DNA from: Pantoea endophytica
GTDB taxonomy: Bacteria > Pseudomonadota > Gammaproteobacteria > Enterobacterales > Enterobacteriaceae
DNA: 64,000 nucleotides
Direction: 5' to 3'
Assembly (NCBI RefSeq): GCF_002858935.1
Contig: NZ_PJRT01000010.1
Span: 62,001-126,000, forward strand
The position numbers were made by a program, and so were the translations under genes. The notes beneath the pieces are model-generated. The model had not been told where the DNA came from. It saw only the letters and a list, made by a program, of their open reading frames with translations, and ran no database searches. Every line of letters starts with the position of its first letter. The stretch's first letter is position 1. Shown here piece by piece: positions 20,378-31,187 of the stretch.

Positions 20378-22243
20378 ATGAGTTTTGATATTGCAAAATA
20401 CCCGACACTGGCGTTAGCCAACACGGTTCAGGAATTACGTTTATTACCGAAAGAAAAACTTCCGGAGCTGTGTGACGAACTGCGTCAGTATCTGCTGGAT
20501 AGCGTGAGCCGATCTTCCGGCCACTTTGCATCGGGTCTGGGCGTCGTCGAGCTAACAGTGGCGCTGCATTATGTTTATAACACCCCCTTTGATCATCTGG
20601 TGTGGGACGTGGGCCATCAGGCCTATCCGCACAAAATTCTGACCGGACGCCGCGATCGCATCGGCACCATCCGCCAGAAAAATGGCCTGCATCCGTTCCC
20701 GTGGCGCGGTGAGAGTGAGTACGACGTGCTGAGCGTAGGTCACTCCTCCACCTCGATCAGCGCCGGGCTCGGCATGGCGGTTGCCGCCGAACGTGAAGGC
20801 AAAGGCCGCCGCACCGCCTGTATTATTGGCGATGGCGCGATCACCGCCGGCATGGCGTTTGAAGCCATGAACCACGCCGGTGACATCAAGCCGGATATGC
20901 TGGTGATCCTCAACGACAATGAGATGTCGATCTCCGAGAACGTGGGCGCACTCAACAATCGTCTGGCACAGATTCTCTCCGGGAAAACCTATTCACGCCT
21001 GCGCGAAGGCGGCAAGCGTGTATTGGGCGGTTTGCCGCCGATCAAAGAGCTGGTGAAGCGCACAGAAGAGCACCTGAAAGGCATGGTGGTGCCGGGTACG
21101 CTGTTTGAAGAGCTGGGCTTTAACTACATCGGCCCGGTAGATGGTCACGACGTGCTGACGCTGGTGAGCACGCTGAAGAACATGCGCGATCTGAAAGGTC
21201 CGCAGTTCCTGCACATCATGACCAAAAAGGGCAAAGGTTATGCCCCGGCGGAAGAAGATCCGATTACCTGGCATGCGGTACCGAAGTTCGATCCCGCCAG
21301 CCTGGCGCTGCCGAAAAGCGTGCCGGGCTTACCAAGCTACTCGAAGATTTTCGGCAACTGGCTGAGCGAAATGGCGGCTGACGATCCGCGCCTGATGGCG
21401 GTCACGCCAGCGATGCGCGAAGGCTCGGGCATGGTGAGCTACTCACGCGACTATCCGCAGCAATATTTTGATGTGGCGATTGCCGAGCAGCACGCGGTAA
21501 CGTTCGCGGCGGGTATGGCGATTGGTGGTTACAAACCGGTTGTGGCGATCTACTCGACCTTCCTGCAGCGCGCCTACGATCAGCTGATCCACGATGTCGC
21601 CATCCAGAAATTGCCGGTGCTGTTTGCTATCGATCGCGGCGGCATTGTCGGCGCGGATGGTCAAACTCATCAGGGCGCATTTGATATCGCGTTCTTACGC
21701 TGCGTGCCAGAGATGGTGATCATGACGCCAAGCGATGAAAACGAATGTCGTCTGATGCTTTACACCGGATATCACTATCAGGATGGCCCAAGTGCGGTGC
21801 GTTACCCGCGCGGTACCGGCACCGGCGCAACGCTGGAACCGCTGGCTAGCTTGCCGCTGGGCAAAGGTATCGTGAAGCGTCGCGGCGAAAAGCTGGCGAT
21901 CCTTAACTTCGGTACTTTGCTGCCAGAAGCCGCTGCCGCTGCGGAAGCGCTGAATGCCACGCTGGTGGATATGCGTTTTGTGAAGCCACTCGATGAAGCA
22001 CTGATTGCCGAGCTGGCGGCCAGCCACGATTCGCTGGTTACGCTGGAAGAAGGCGCCATCAAAGGCGGCGCCGGCAGCGGCGTCAATGAGTACGTGATGG
22101 CAAAACGCCTGCGCGTGCCGGTGCTCAACCTCGGCCTGCCGGATGAGTTCATCCCACAAGGCACGCAGGAAGAAGTACGTCAGGATTATCAGCTGGATGC
22201 CGCCGGTATTCAGCAGCAAATCACTGACTGGCTCGCCCAGTAA
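20378..22243 (+). CDS. dxs: 1-deoxy-D-xylulose-5-phosphate synthase
   Basis: Thiamin-diphosphate enzyme joining pyruvate and glyceraldehyde-3-phosphate, the first and flux-setting step of the MEP isoprenoid pathway. 621 aa (E. coli 620). It shows [14 protein letters not shown], the ThDP motif [18 protein letters not shown]...NDNEMSIS, the catalytic Glu in [15 protein letters not shown] and the C-terminal transketolase domain. A longer frame starts at 20342, but [16 protein letters not shown] at 20378 is the family start. The adjacent ispA uses its downstream product. Confidence 0.97.
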   Translation: MSFDIAKYPTLALANTVQELRLLPKEKLPELCDELRQYLLDSVSRSSGHFASGLGVVELTVALHYVYNTPFDHLVWDVGHQAYPHKILTGRRDRIGTIRQKNGLHPFPWRGESEYDVLSVGHSSTSISAGLGMAVAAEREGKGRRTACIIGDGAITAGMAFEAMNHAGDIKPDMLVILNDNEMSISENVGALNNRLAQILSGKTYSRLREGGKRVLGGLPPIKELVKRTEEHLKGMVVPGTLFEELGFNYIGPVDGHDVLTLVSTLKNMRDLKGPQFLHIMTKKGKGYAPAEEDPITWHAVPKFDPASLALPKSVPGLPSYSKIFGNWLSEMAADDPRLMAVTPAMREGSGMVSYSRDYPQQYFDVAIAEQHAVTFAAGMAIGGYKPVVAIYSTFLQRAYDQLIHDVAIQKLPVLFAIDRGGIVGADGQTHQGAFDIAFLRCVPEMVIMTPSDENECRLMLYTGYHYQDGPSAVRYPRGTGTGATLEPLASLPLGKGIVKRRGEKLAILNFGTLLPEAAAAAEALNATLVDMRFVKPLDEALIAELAASHDSLVTLEEGAIKGGAGSGVNEYVMAKRLRVPVLNLGLPDEFIPQGTQEEVRQDYQLDAAGIQQQITDWLAQ

Positions 22244-22252
22244 TCTGCGCGA

Positions 22253-22276
22253 CTCGCTCACCGCCCGGTGAGCGAG
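22253..22276 (+). terminator. Perfect palindrome after dxs, weak terminator candidate
   Basis: CTCGCTCACC / GGTGAGCGAG with a GCCC loop, ten bases past the dxs stop. No U-tract follows, so it may protect the 3' end or act with Rho instead. Confidence 0.45.
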
Positions 22277-22334
22277 CCTGCTGCTATGCTTAGGGAACGA
22301 TTTCCCTCAAGCATAAGAGCAGGAGCCCTAATAG

Positions 22335-23309
22335 ATGAAAACCATTCCCCTAGGCCAAACCGACTTACAGGTTTCACGTCTCTGTTTAGGCTGCATGACT
22401 TACGGCGATCCCACGCGCGGCAATCACGCGTGGACGCTGCCCGAAGAGAGCAGCCGACCGTTGATCAAGCAGGCGCTGGAAGCTGGCATCAACTTCTTCG
22501 ATACCGCTAACAGCTATTCCGATGGCAGCAGTGAAGAGATCGTGGGCCGGGCGCTGAAAGATTTTGCCCGCCGCGATCAGGTTGTGGTCGCCACCAAGGT
22601 CTATTTCCCGCTGAGTAATCTGTCACAAGGCTTGTCGCGTCAGAATATCCTGCAATCGATTGATGACAGCCTGACGCGCCTTGGTATGGAATATGTCGAT
22701 CTGCTGCAGATTCACCGCTGGGATTACGCCACGCCGATTGAAGAGACGCTGGAAGCGCTGCATGAAGTGGTGAAATCCGGCAAGGCGCGTTACATCGGCG
22801 CATCATCAATGCACGCATCGCAGTTTGCTCAGGCGCTGGAACTGCAAAAGCAAAATAACTGGGCGCGCTTTGTCAGCATGCAGGATCAGTACAACCTGAT
22901 TCAGCGTGAGGAAGAGAATGACATGCATCCGCTGTGTCAGCGCGAAGGGATCGCGGTGCTGCCGTGGAGCCCGCTGGCGCGCGGTAAACTCACGCGTCCA
23001 TGGGGCGAAACCACCGCACGTTCGGTATCGGATAATGTGATGGAGAAGCTGTATACCGGCACCGAAGAGAACGATGCGGCAATTGCTGAGCGTCTGGCTA
23101 ACGTAGCCGCCGACAAAGGCGTGACGCGCGCGCAGGTGGCGCTGGCGTGGCTATTACATAAACCGGCGGTCACCGCGCCGATCATTGGCGCTTCGCGCGA
23201 GCAACAGTTCGCCGAGCTGGTGAAAGCGGTGGATGTTGAATTAAGTGAGAATGAGATTGCCGAGCTGGAAACGGTATATCAACCGCATCCGGTGGTAGGG
23301 TTTGAGTAA
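22335..23309 (+). CDS. yajO: YajO aldo-keto reductase
   Basis: NADPH-type aldo-keto reductase, 324 aa as in E. coli YajO. The E. coli protein has been linked to 1-deoxyxylulose 5-phosphate supply for thiamin and to xylose reduction. Catalytic tetrad elements are visible: INFFDTANSYSDGSSEE (Asp, Tyr), ATKVYFP (Lys) and LLQIHRWDY (His). The C-terminal cofactor segment is APIIGASREQQF. AGGAG lies upstream of ATG 22335. It follows dxs as in E. coli, apart from the loss of pgpA further on. Confidence 0.94.
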   Translation: MKTIPLGQTDLQVSRLCLGCMTYGDPTRGNHAWTLPEESSRPLIKQALEAGINFFDTANSYSDGSSEEIVGRALKDFARRDQVVVATKVYFPLSNLSQGLSRQNILQSIDDSLTRLGMEYVDLLQIHRWDYATPIEETLEALHEVVKSGKARYIGASSMHASQFAQALELQKQNNWARFVSMQDQYNLIQREEENDMHPLCQREGIAVLPWSPLARGKLTRPWGETTARSVSDNVMEKLYTGTEENDAAIAERLANVAADKGVTRAQVALAWLLHKPAVTAPIIGASREQQFAELVKAVDVELSENEIAELETVYQPHPVVGFE

Positions 23310-23320
23310 GGTAGACCATT

Positions 23321-23471
23321 CCCCTCACCCCAGCCCTCTCCCGCAAGCGGGCGAGGGAGCAGAACGTGCAGTACCCACCTAATCGTTCCTTCTCTCACTT
23401 GTTGGAGCAGAACGAGCAGTCCCTACCTAATTGTCCCCTCTCCCACTTGTGGGAGAGGGTTAGGGTGAGGG
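23321..23471. repeat. Composite palindromic repeat with 48-base tandem duplication
   Basis: Outer inverted arms CCCCTCACCCCAGCCCTCTC (23321) and, at the right end, GAGAGGGTTAGGGTGAGGG (to 23471). Each end also folds on itself: CTCCCGC AAGC GGGCGAG on the left and CTCTCCCAC TTGT GGGAGAG on the right. Between them a unit of 48 bases is repeated in tandem (23356-23403 and 23404-23451, both beginning GGAGCAGAACG). It fills the convergent yajO-thiL junction where E. coli carries pgpA. Confidence 0.85.
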
Positions 23472-23475
23472 CAAT

Positions 23476-24453
23476 TTACTTCGCGCCGAAGTGATCAAAC
23501 CCTTTCACATCTACACTGCGCGGCTTGCCGTTCTCCAGCAAACTCAGCCCTTCCGATTCGGGTGCAATCTGCCCAATACAGGTATAAGGCACACCAAAAT
23601 GGCCGAGCGCCACGTCAATCGCGCCACGGTTCACTTCTGGCACGGTAAAGCACAGCTCGTAATCTTCGCCGCCGCTCAACGCCCATTTCAGCACCAGTTC
23701 AGGCTCGAAGTGATCGCGCAGGGCCGCTGAAAGCGGTAACGCGTCGAGATTGATGCGAGCGCCAACGCGGCTGGCGGTCAGCACATGGCCGAGATCGGAA
23801 ATCAGGCCATCAGAGATATCGATCGCCGAGGTTGCCAGACCGCGCAGCGCCTGGCCTTGCAGCACGCGCGGCATTGGACGCAAATGGCGTTTGATCAACG
23901 CTTCGTGCACCGCCGGATCGTTCAGGCGATGGCGATGCTGCAGCAACGATAAACCGGCCGCGCTGTCACCCAAGGTGCCGGTGACAAAGATCCAGTCGCC
24001 TGGCTTCGCGCCCGAACGTTTCAGCGCCCTTCCCACTGGCACTAAACCGTGAATGCCGAGCGTCATGCTCAGCGGTCCGCGCGTGGTATCGCCACCAATC
24101 AGCTGCATATCGTAATAATCCAGCAGCTCAAACAGGCTGTCGCTAAAGGCCGCCACCCACGGTTCATCGATTTCAGGCAGCGTTAATGCCAGCGTCAGCC
24201 AGGCCGGATCGGCGCCCATGGCGGCTAAATCACTGAGATTAACGGCGACGGCTTTGTAGCCGAGATCGGCGGGATGGATATCACGTAAGAAGTGGACGCC
24301 TGCAACCAGCGTGTCGGTGCTGATGGCAAGTGTCTGTTTTTCTGGCACGTTAAGTAACGCGCAGTCGTCACCAATTCCTTTCTCCACATCGCGGCGGGAG
24401 CTGGTGACGCGGTTAAAGTAACGTGCAATCAGTTCGAATTCACCACAGGACAT
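23476..24453 (-). CDS. thiL: Thiamin-monophosphate kinase
   Basis: ATP-dependent phosphorylation of thiamin monophosphate to thiamin diphosphate, last step of the cofactor pathway used by Dxs. 325 aa as in E. coli. It shows [48 protein letters not shown] and the glycine-rich [20 protein letters not shown]. Last gene of nrdR-ribD-ribH-nusB-thiL; a terminator-like hairpin lies between nusB and thiL. E. coli pgpA, normally overlapping thiL downstream, is missing. Confidence 0.96.
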   Translation of the reverse strand: MSCGEFELIARYFNRVTSSRRDVEKGIGDDCALLNVPEKQTLAISTDTLVAGVHFLRDIHPADLGYKAVAVNLSDLAAMGADPAWLTLALTLPEIDEPWVAAFSDSLFELLDYYDMQLIGGDTTRGPLSMTLGIHGLVPVGRALKRSGAKPGDWIFVTGTLGDSAAGLSLLQHRHRLNDPAVHEALIKRHLRPMPRVLQGQALRGLATSAIDISDGLISDLGHVLTASRVGARINLDALPLSAALRDHFEPELVLKWALSGGEDYELCFTVPEVNRGAIDVALGHFGVPYTCIGQIAPESEGLSLLENGKPRSVDVKGFDHFGAK

Positions 24454-24471
24454 AAGTCAGGTCTCAATGAG

Positions 24472-24495
24472 AAAAAGGCCGGATAACCGGCCTTT
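24472..24495 (-). terminator. Intra-operon terminator/attenuator between nusB and thiL
   Basis: AAAGGCCGG / CCGGCCTTT with a four-base loop; read on the minus strand it is followed by TTTTT minus interruptions (CCTTTTTC). It lies in the 46-base gap between the nusB stop and thiL start, so it would reduce thiL expression relative to upstream genes. Confidence 0.75.
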
Positions 24496-24499
24496 AACG

Positions 24500-24919
24500 C
24501 TATTTTTTGTTTGGTCGAATTTGCGGGGCAGCTTTGTCGAGCACACCGTTGACGAATTTGTGGCTGTCTTCAGCACCAAACACTTTTGCCAACTCGATGC
24601 CTTCGTTGATGGCCACTTTATACGGCACATCAGAACGCTTGCTCAGCTCATACAGCGAAATACGCAGGATGGCTTTTTCTACCTGGCCCAGCTCTTCCAG
24701 CTGACGCGACAGGTAAGGCTTCATCAGACCGTCCAGGTACGCGCTGTTAGTCGCCACACCGGCCAGCAATTCGCGGAAATAGCTAATATCGACGTCTTTG
24801 ACGTCTTGTTCCGCCAGAAACTGGTATTCCACATCGGCAATGTCGTTCTTAGACAGCTGCCAGGAGTAAAGCGCCTGGACAGCGCACTCACGGGCGCGAC
24901 GACGAGCAGCAGGTTTCAC
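24500..24919 (-). CDS. nusB: Transcription antitermination factor NusB
   Basis: RNA-binding partner of NusE (S10) that binds boxA in rRNA leaders for antitermination. 139 aa as in E. coli; all-helical NusB fold with the N-terminal RNA-binding stretch [16 protein letters not shown] and the motif [29 protein letters not shown]. It is 19 bases downstream of ribH, the usual enterobacterial order. Confidence 0.97.
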   Translation of the reverse strand: MKPAARRRARECAVQALYSWQLSKNDIADVEYQFLAEQDVKDVDISYFRELLAGVATNSAYLDGLMKPYLSRQLEELGQVEKAILRISLYELSKRSDVPYKVAINEGIELAKVFGAEDSHKFVNGVLDKAAPQIRPNKK

Positions 24920-24938
24920 AAAATTCCCCTTACAAAAA

Positions 24939-25409
24939 TCAGGCTTTGATGGCTTTCAATACGTTGATCATTTCGAGTGCAGTCAGGGCCGCTTCGGCAC
25001 CTTTATTACCTGCTTTCGTGCCGGCGCGTTCAATCGCCTGCTCGATATTTTCAGTGGTCAACACGCCGAAGGTCACCGGGATTTCACTGGTCATCGCGAC
25101 GTGCGCAATGCCCGAGCTGGCTTCACCGGCCACATATTCGAAATGTGCGGTGCCGCCACGGATGACAGTGCCCAACGCAACAATGGCGTCGTGCTTACCG
25201 GCTTTCGCCAGTGCGCGTGCTGCCAGCGGCAGTTCGTATGCACCTGGAACCCAGACAACGGTGATGTTATCTGCTTTCACCTGGCCGATGCGCTTAAGTG
25301 CGTCAATCGCGCCGTCCAGCAGGCTGTCATTAATGAAGTTGTTAAAACGCGCAATTACGATGGCAATGTTTGCATCAGGCGTGGCAACAGGAGCTTCGAT
25401 AACTTTCAT
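24939..25409 (-). CDS. ribH: 6,7-dimethyl-8-ribityllumazine synthase
   Basis: Condenses the ribityl-amino-pyrimidinedione with 3,4-dihydroxybutanone phosphate, the penultimate riboflavin step (called ribE in E. coli K-12). 156 aa as in E. coli. It has [34 protein letters not shown] and the catalytic [14 protein letters not shown] with its conserved His. Follows ribD after 90 bases and precedes nusB. Confidence 0.96.
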   Translation of the reverse strand: MKVIEAPVATPDANIAIVIARFNNFINDSLLDGAIDALKRIGQVKADNITVVWVPGAYELPLAARALAKAGKHDAIVALGTVIRGGTAHFEYVAGEASSGIAHVAMTSEIPVTFGVLTTENIEQAIERAGTKAGNKGAEAALTALEMINVLKAIKA

Positions 25410-25499
25410 ACATATCCTTTGGGTTGTTTTATGGCCCCGCAGAAGGGGGCGGATTCTATCATACTCTTTGGCGACGCGCTCAGGCTTTTCCGCGCGCTT

Positions 25500-26603
25500 T
25501 CAGCGCGGCGTCAGCGTCAGGCGCAGGTCCTCGCCAACCAGGCGCACATCGCTAAAATTCAGGGCCGGCGCATCGGCCAGCTGTTCCAGTCCGGGCAGCG
25601 TGCACAGGCCGCGTGCGGCATTCCCTAACAGCTTTGGCGCCATGTAAACAATCAGCTCATCCACCAAGCCCGCTTGCAGCAAAGCACCCGCTAATCCGGC
25701 ACCCGCTTCCACCCACACGCTGTTGATCTGGCGCTGGCCGAGCAACATCATCATCGCGACCAAATCAAGCTGTTCACCACGCTGCGGCACCACAATCTGG
25801 GTCACGCTGGCGGGCCACTCGTGTTGATCGGGCTCGCAGCGCATCAGCCAGGTTTCGCCTGGCTGGTCAATCAGTCGGTGTTGCGGCGTGACGCGCTGTT
25901 GGCTGTCAATCACCACGCGCACCGGCTGACGCAGCTGGCTTTCATCAAGCTGCGCACGCACCTCTTCATTCAATTCCCTCCAGCGTACCGTGAGCGACGG
26001 ATTGTCAGCCAACACCGTGGCGCTGGTGCTAAGAATAGCTGAACTCTGGGCGCGTAAACGTTGCACATCGCGCCTTGCGGCCGCAGAGGTGATCCACTGA
26101 CTTTCGCCACTCGCCATGGCGGTGCGGCCATCAAGGGATGCGCCGAGTTTCAGCTGGATCCACGGGAATCCGGTCCGCATACGTTTGAGAAAACCCCGGT
26201 TCAGCGCTTCCGCTTCGTTCATCATCAGGCCATGACTGACGTCGATGCCCGCCTGCTGTAAACGGTAGAGTCCACGTCCTGCCACCTGCGGATTGGGATC
26301 CTGCATCGCGGCGACCACGCGCGTCACGCCTGCGGCAATCAGCGCATCGCAGCACGGCGGCGTGCGTCCATGGTGGCTACAAGGTTCCAGCGTGACATAC
26401 GCGGTTGCGCCAGCAGCTCGTTCGCCCGCCATACGCAGCGCATGCACTTCGGCATGCGGTTCGCCGGCGCGCTGATGCCAGCCTTCGCCGACAATCTCGC
26501 CCTCGCGCACAATCACGCAGCCAACGTTGGGGTTAGGTGTGGTGGTAAAGCGTCCGCGCCGCGCCAGTTCCAGCGCGCGCGCCATATAGCGTTCGTCAGT
26601 CAT
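25500..26603 (-). CDS. ribD: Bifunctional riboflavin deaminase/reductase RibD
   Basis: Deaminates and then reduces the pyrimidine intermediate of riboflavin synthesis. 367 aa as in E. coli. The N-terminal zinc deaminase domain shows HAEVHAL and PCSHHGRTPPCCDALI; the C-terminal DHFR-like reductase contains KLGASLDGRTAMASGESQWIT and VWVEAGAGLAGALL. Three bases separate it from nrdR, so the two are co-transcribed. Confidence 0.97.
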   Translation of the reverse strand: MTDERYMARALELARRGRFTTTPNPNVGCVIVREGEIVGEGWHQRAGEPHAEVHALRMAGERAAGATAYVTLEPCSHHGRTPPCCDALIAAGVTRVVAAMQDPNPQVAGRGLYRLQQAGIDVSHGLMMNEAEALNRGFLKRMRTGFPWIQLKLGASLDGRTAMASGESQWITSAAARRDVQRLRAQSSAILSTSATVLADNPSLTVRWRELNEEVRAQLDESQLRQPVRVVIDSQQRVTPQHRLIDQPGETWLMRCEPDQHEWPASVTQIVVPQRGEQLDLVAMMMLLGQRQINSVWVEAGAGLAGALLQAGLVDELIVYMAPKLLGNAARGLCTLPGLEQLADAPALNFSDVRLVGEDLRLTLTPR

Positions 26604-26606
26604 GGA

Positions 26607-27056
26607 TTAGTCCTGTAGACGGGCGATCTCTTCACCAAAATCGCGAATATCTTCGAAGCTGCGATAGACCGAGGCAAAGCGAATGTAGGCCACTTTATCG
26701 AGCTTTTTCAGCTCATCCATCACCAGATTGCCGATCAGTGCGCTTGGCACTTCGCGTTCACCGGTGGCACGCAGCTGAGTTTTAATATGATTGACCGCGC
26801 TTTCAACCGCATCGGCGCTGACGGGGCGTTTTTCCAGCGCCTTAATCATGCCGCTGCTGAGCTTGTCTTCATTGAAGGGTTCACGCACATCGTTGCTTTT
26901 TACCACGCGCGGCATCACCAACTCTGCCACTTCAAAGGTGGTAAAACGCTCATGACACACCAGACACTGACGACGGCGACGCACCGACGATCCTTCACTA
27001 ACCAGACGAGAATCAATCACTTTGGTGTCCACAGCGGAGCAGAATGGGCAATGCAT
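26607..27056 (-). CDS. nrdR: NrdR ribonucleotide reductase repressor
   Basis: ATP/dATP-sensing zinc-finger repressor of nrd genes. 149 aa as in E. coli. The zinc ribbon uses C3, C6, C31 and C34 (MHCPFC and RRRRQCLVC), and the ATP-cone follows from about residue 49 ([17 protein letters not shown]). The frame runs up to 27110 but MHCPFC at 27056 with AGGAAG upstream is the family start. First gene of the rib-nus-thi operon. Confidence 0.97.
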   Translation of the reverse strand: MHCPFCSAVDTKVIDSRLVSEGSSVRRRRQCLVCHERFTTFEVAELVMPRVVKSNDVREPFNEDKLSSGMIKALEKRPVSADAVESAVNHIKTQLRATGEREVPSALIGNLVMDELKKLDKVAYIRFASVYRSFEDIRDFGEEIARLQD

Positions 27057-27261
27057 GAGGCTTCCTGATGCGAGATAAATAGGCCACACAGTGTAGCGCG
27101 ATCGCGCCACAAAATGTATGTGTGTGGCACATAATGTGTGAATCCCCGTTTGTGACGTTAAGCCAAATGCAAGACATCACCTACATGACCTCAGGCAAAA
27201 AACCACTACGCTTAAAGAGCCGCCAGCAAGGCGGCCAACATCATAAAAATCTGGAGGATGT

Positions 27262-27702
27262 ATGGGTCTGTTTGATTTCGTGAAAGATGCTGGAGAAAAA
27301 CTGTGGGATGCCGTCAGTGGCGGCGGCGACGATGCCAGCAAGAAATTGCAGGATCACATCAACAAACTCGGTTTGCCCGACAGCGATAAGGTCAAGGTGG
27401 ATGTCAAAGGCGATACCGTTACTGTGACTGGTGATGGCATCTCTCAGGAGTTGAAAGAGAAGATTCTGGTGGCCGCCGGCAACGTCGCGGGCATCACAAA
27501 GGTGGATGACAAGGTCACCGCCAGCGATGCCGCTACGCCCGCGAAATTCTATACCGTGAAAAAAGGCGATACCTTGAGTGCGGTATCGAAAGAGGTCTAC
27601 GGAAATCCTAATGAATACAACAAGATTTTCGAAGCGAACAAGCCAATGCTGACGCATCCTGATAAGATCTACCCTGGCCAGGTTTTACGAATTCCCGAAT
27701 AA
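27262..27702 (+). CDS. kbp: Kbp (YgaU), BON and LysM domain potassium-binding protein
   Basis: Soluble K+-binding protein in E. coli (formerly YgaU), 146 aa here versus 149. It starts [18 protein letters not shown], then carries a BON domain (about residues 30-85) and a C-terminal LysM domain (about 97-145: [34 protein letters not shown]). There is no signal peptide. GGAGG lies upstream of the ATG. In E. coli the gene sits elsewhere on the chromosome; here it is just upstream of yajI. Confidence 0.92.
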   Translation: MGLFDFVKDAGEKLWDAVSGGGDDASKKLQDHINKLGLPDSDKVKVDVKGDTVTVTGDGISQELKEKILVAAGNVAGITKVDDKVTASDAATPAKFYTVKKGDTLSAVSKEVYGNPNEYNKIFEANKPMLTHPDKIYPGQVLRIPE

Positions 27703-27716
27703 AGAAAGGACATTGC

Positions 27717-28277
27717 ATGACGATCAGGACGTTTTGGGCTCCGGCAGCACTCTCTTTGCTGGTTCTCAGTGGTTGCAGTTCAACGCCGGTTTCACCGCAG
27801 GTCAAAGAGTTGCATCAGGAGGTGAGTCAGCTTAATCAGCAGATGCGCAAGCTGACCAATCAGGCAACGGCGCTGGAGATTCAGGGACAGCTGAACAGCC
27901 AATCCACCCAGGGCGCGTGGCTGTTACCGCAAGCCAATACGCCGGTGGAGTTACAGACGCAGCTAGGTAAATTGCGTTTGTCACTCTCGCAGGTGGCGGG
28001 TGAAGCCAGCGGCAGTCGCGCCAATCTGAATATCCGCTCAACCGATGATCAGCCGATTCCGGCACTGCGCGCGACCGTGGTATGGGGCGAAATGGATCCG
28101 GCCAGCGGCAAACCGCTTAACGCGGGCAGCCTGAGCCAGACCATCGAGGTTCCTGCACAGTTAATGCCGCGCAGTTCCGTTAGCGTACCGCTGCGACTCA
28201 GCGGGTTAACTCCGGAGCAACTCGGCTACGTGCGCGTGCACGATGTTGAGCCTCCAGCGACGAAAACCACGCCCTGA
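27717..28277 (+). CDS. yajI: YajI-like lipoprotein (DUF3251)
   Basis: Predicted lipoprotein of unknown function, 186 aa. Lipobox LSGC with Cys20, then a short heptad-like coiled coil (VKELHQEVSQLNQQMRKL) and a beta-rich domain. The identification rests on the position between secF and nrdR, where E. coli has yajI, and on the size and lipoprotein architecture; alignment was not run. AGGA precedes the ATG, and the 14-base gap suggests co-transcription with kbp. A strong terminator follows. Confidence 0.7.
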   Translation: MTIRTFWAPAALSLLVLSGCSSTPVSPQVKELHQEVSQLNQQMRKLTNQATALEIQGQLNSQSTQGAWLLPQANTPVELQTQLGKLRLSLSQVAGEASGSRANLNIRSTDDQPIPALRATVVWGEMDPASGKPLNAGSLSQTIEVPAQLMPRSSVSVPLRLSGLTPEQLGYVRVHDVEPPATKTTP

Positions 28278-28292
28278 TCGACAGGCATAAAA

Positions 28293-28322
28293 AAACGGGC
28301 TGCCAATGGCAGCCCGTTTACT
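28293..28322. terminator. Bidirectional terminator between yajI and secF
   Basis: 12-base stem AAACGGGCTGCC / GGCAGCCCGTTT with a three-base loop, A-run on the left and T-run on the right, serving both convergent genes. Confidence 0.92.
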
Positions 28323-28335
28323 TTCTGACTCCGCG

Positions 28336-29304
28336 TTACGGCAGAATCGAAGGCTGATCTGCGCCCTCTTTTTCCACTTTCTGTACCAGCATATGTTCAC
28401 GCTTCATGCCGAGTTTCAGCGCCAGCGCTGAAGAGACATAAATCGATGAAATGGTACCAATGGTGACACCGATCAGCATGGTCAGTGAGAAACCTTTCAG
28501 CAACGCACCACCAAACACGAACAGGATCATGATCATCGCCAGCGTGGTGATGGAGGTGATCAAGGTACGGCTCAGCGTCTGGGTCAGCGACACGTTAGTG
28601 ATGTCGTAAGAAGAACCGCGGCGGATCTTGCGGAAGTTCTCACGAATACGGTCGGATACCACGATCTTATCGTTAAGCGAGTAGCCAATTACCGACATCA
28701 ATGAGGCGACAATCGTCAGGTCGATTTCGACGTGCGCCAGCGACAAAATGCCACAGGTGATGATCACATCGTGCGCCAGCGCCAGTACGGTGCCGAGCGC
28801 TAAACGCCACTCAAAGCGGAAGCCGATGTAGATCAAAATCGCAATCAGCGCTGACAGAAGCGCCATCGCACCGGCCTGCGCCAGATCGCTACCCACGCTT
28901 GGGCCAACGAACTCGATGCGTTTCACGGTAGCGTTCTGCTGCGTGGTCTGGCTAATGGAAGCCAGCACTTTATTGCCCAGTTCGGTGCCGGCATTGCCGG
29001 TGGCCGGAGGCATACGCACCATCACATCACGGCTGCTACCAAAGTTCTGCACCAGCGGCTCTTCAAAGCCCGCTTTCACCAAACCTTCACGCAGCGCGTC
29101 GAGATCCGCCGGTTTTTCCAGGTTAATCTCAATCACCGTTCCGCCGGTAAAGTCGAGGCCCCAGTTGAAGCCTCGCACACCGACAATGACGATAGATGCC
29201 ACAATCAGCAGACCGGAGATGATGAAAGCCAGCTTATCCCAGCGCATAAAGTCGACGACTTTACGCCCGTGGTTTAGCTGCTCAATACTATATTCCTGTG
29301 CCAC
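28336..29304 (-). CDS. secF: SecF protein translocase subunit
   Basis: Inner-membrane partner of SecD that uses the proton motive force to complete protein export. 322 aa (E. coli 323). It starts GTG at 29304, with GAGGAG six bases upstream; the frame runs to 29460 but that part overlaps secD. It carries [15 protein letters not shown], the SecF core [20 protein letters not shown] and [13 protein letters not shown], with six helices. Ten bases separate it from secD. Confidence 0.96.
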   Translation of the reverse strand: MAQEYSIEQLNHGRKVVDFMRWDKLAFIISGLLIVASIVIVGVRGFNWGLDFTGGTVIEINLEKPADLDALREGLVKAGFEEPLVQNFGSSRDVMVRMPPATGNAGTELGNKVLASISQTTQQNATVKRIEFVGPSVGSDLAQAGAMALLSALIAILIYIGFRFEWRLALGTVLALAHDVIITCGILSLAHVEIDLTIVASLMSVIGYSLNDKIVVSDRIRENFRKIRRGSSYDITNVSLTQTLSRTLITSITTLAMIMILFVFGGALLKGFSLTMLIGVTIGTISSIYVSSALALKLGMKREHMLVQKVEKEGADQPSILP

Positions 29305-29314
29305 AACGCACTCC

Positions 29315-31162
29315 TCAGATAGACAGCTTGTTGATGCGTTTGCCGCCGTACACCAGGTTAACGATGGCACGGGTGCCGACGATAGCGGTAAACATTGAGG
29401 TTGCGATACCGATAGCCGTAGTAATCGCAAAGCCTTTGATTGAACCGGTACCGACCGCATAAAGAATGATCACTTTGATAAGCGTAGTGACGTTGGCATC
29501 GACGATACTGGAGAAGGCGCCTTTATAGCCTTCATGAATCGCCTGCTGTACCGAGCGTCCGTTACGCAACTCTTCTTTAATACGTTCGTTAATCAACACG
29601 TTAGCATCGACCGCAACCGCCAGCGTCAGCACGATACCGGCAATACCCGGCATGGTGAGCGTCGCGCCTGGCAGCAGTGACATGATGCCGACAATCAGCA
29701 CCAGGTTACACAGCAGCGCGCTGGTAGCGATGAGACCAAACTTCTTGTAGAACACCACCATGAACAGGATTGACGCAATCAAACCCCACAGGCAGGCTTC
29801 GAGGCCTTGTGTGATGTTCTGCTGCCCCATGGTTGGGCCGATAGTACGCTCTTCTACAATCTGGATTGGCGCAATCAACGCACCCGCGCGCAGCAGCAGC
29901 GACAGCTGACGTGCTTCGTTTGCATTATTGATACCGGTGATACGGAAGCTGTTACCGAGGCGCGACTGGATGTTCGCCACGTTAATCACCTCTTCCTGTT
30001 TCACCAGAATCGACCGGCCGTTGGCATCTTTCTTACCGCTGTCTTTGTACTCCACAAACAGGGTCGCCATCGGCTTACCGATGTTGTCCTTGGTGAAGTT
30101 GGACATCATGTTGCCGCCCGCGCCATCCAGTGAAATGTTCACCTGCGGCTGGTTATACTCATCCATGCTCGACGTGGAATCGGTGATGTGATCACCGGTC
30201 AGAATCACACGCTTGTACAGCACCACTGGCTGCCCGTCGCGGGTTTTCTTCACTTCCGAATCGCCTGGCACACGGCCGCTGGCCGCTGCGGTTGGATCCA
30301 CGCTGGTGTTCACCAGACGGAATTCCAGCGTGGCAGTTGCGCCCAGAATCTCTTTCGCGCGCGCGGTGTCTTGAATACCCGGCAGTTCCACCACGATGCG
30401 GTCAGAACCCTGACGCTGCACCAGCGGTTCGGCAACGCCGAGCTGGTTCACACGGTTACGCAGAATGGTGATGTTTTGCTGCACCGCATATTCACGCGCT
30501 TCGCTCAGACGCGCATCACTCATCACCGCACGCAGCGCATCGCTGCCCTGGCTTGAGATCACCAGATCACGGTGGCGAGTAGACAAGTAGCTGATTGCCG
30601 CATCACGGCTGGCGCCGTCACGGAAACGCACTTCTACGCCATAGTTCGCGATTTTATTAACGGTGGTATACGGAATGCTTTTGTCGCGCAGATCGCTGCG
30701 CAGGCTGTCGGCGTTCTGCTCTTGCAGTTTGCCCAGAGCCGTATCCATATCCACTTCCATCAGGAAGTGAACGCCGCCGCGCAGATCAAGACCGAGTTTC
30801 ATCGGTTCCGCGGACAGCATGCTCAGCCAGCGAGGCGTTGCCGGCGCAAGGTTAAGGGCCACAATGTAGTCTTCGCCCAGCGCGCTGGTGAGTGCATCAC
30901 GCGCGCGCAGCTGTCCATCCTGCGTTGCAAAGCGGGCCAGAATGGCACCATTTTCCAGAGCGAGGGATTTGCTCTCGATATTATCTTGTTTTAATACGGT
31001 CTGGATCTGATCCAACGTTTGCTCACTGGCGGCGCCACCGCGCGCACCAGTGATCTGAACGGCCGGATCCTCACCATAAAGGTTAGGAAGCGCATAGAGC
31101 AGGCCGACGAGAATCACGACGACCAGCATGATGTACTTCCACAAAGGATAACGGTTTAACAC
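29315..31162 (-). CDS. secD: SecD protein translocase subunit
   Basis: Large RND-like subunit of the SecDF complex with six membrane helices and a big periplasmic domain (P1). 615 aa as in E. coli. It begins [27 protein letters not shown] from a GTG start, as E. coli secD does. It has [18 protein letters not shown] and the C-terminal block [23 protein letters not shown]. Middle gene of yajC-secD-secF. Confidence 0.97.
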   Translation of the reverse strand: MLNRYPLWKYIMLVVVILVGLLYALPNLYGEDPAVQITGARGGAASEQTLDQIQTVLKQDNIESKSLALENGAILARFATQDGQLRARDALTSALGEDYIVALNLAPATPRWLSMLSAEPMKLGLDLRGGVHFLMEVDMDTALGKLQEQNADSLRSDLRDKSIPYTTVNKIANYGVEVRFRDGASRDAAISYLSTRHRDLVISSQGSDALRAVMSDARLSEAREYAVQQNITILRNRVNQLGVAEPLVQRQGSDRIVVELPGIQDTARAKEILGATATLEFRLVNTSVDPTAAASGRVPGDSEVKKTRDGQPVVLYKRVILTGDHITDSTSSMDEYNQPQVNISLDGAGGNMMSNFTKDNIGKPMATLFVEYKDSGKKDANGRSILVKQEEVINVANIQSRLGNSFRITGINNANEARQLSLLLRAGALIAPIQIVEERTIGPTMGQQNITQGLEACLWGLIASILFMVVFYKKFGLIATSALLCNLVLIVGIMSLLPGATLTMPGIAGIVLTLAVAVDANVLINERIKEELRNGRSVQQAIHEGYKGAFSSIVDANVTTLIKVIILYAVGTGSIKGFAITTAIGIATSMFTAIVGTRAIVNLVYGGKRINKLSI

Positions 31163-31187
31163 GGCAGTTCCCTTCGGGAAGAAAAAA

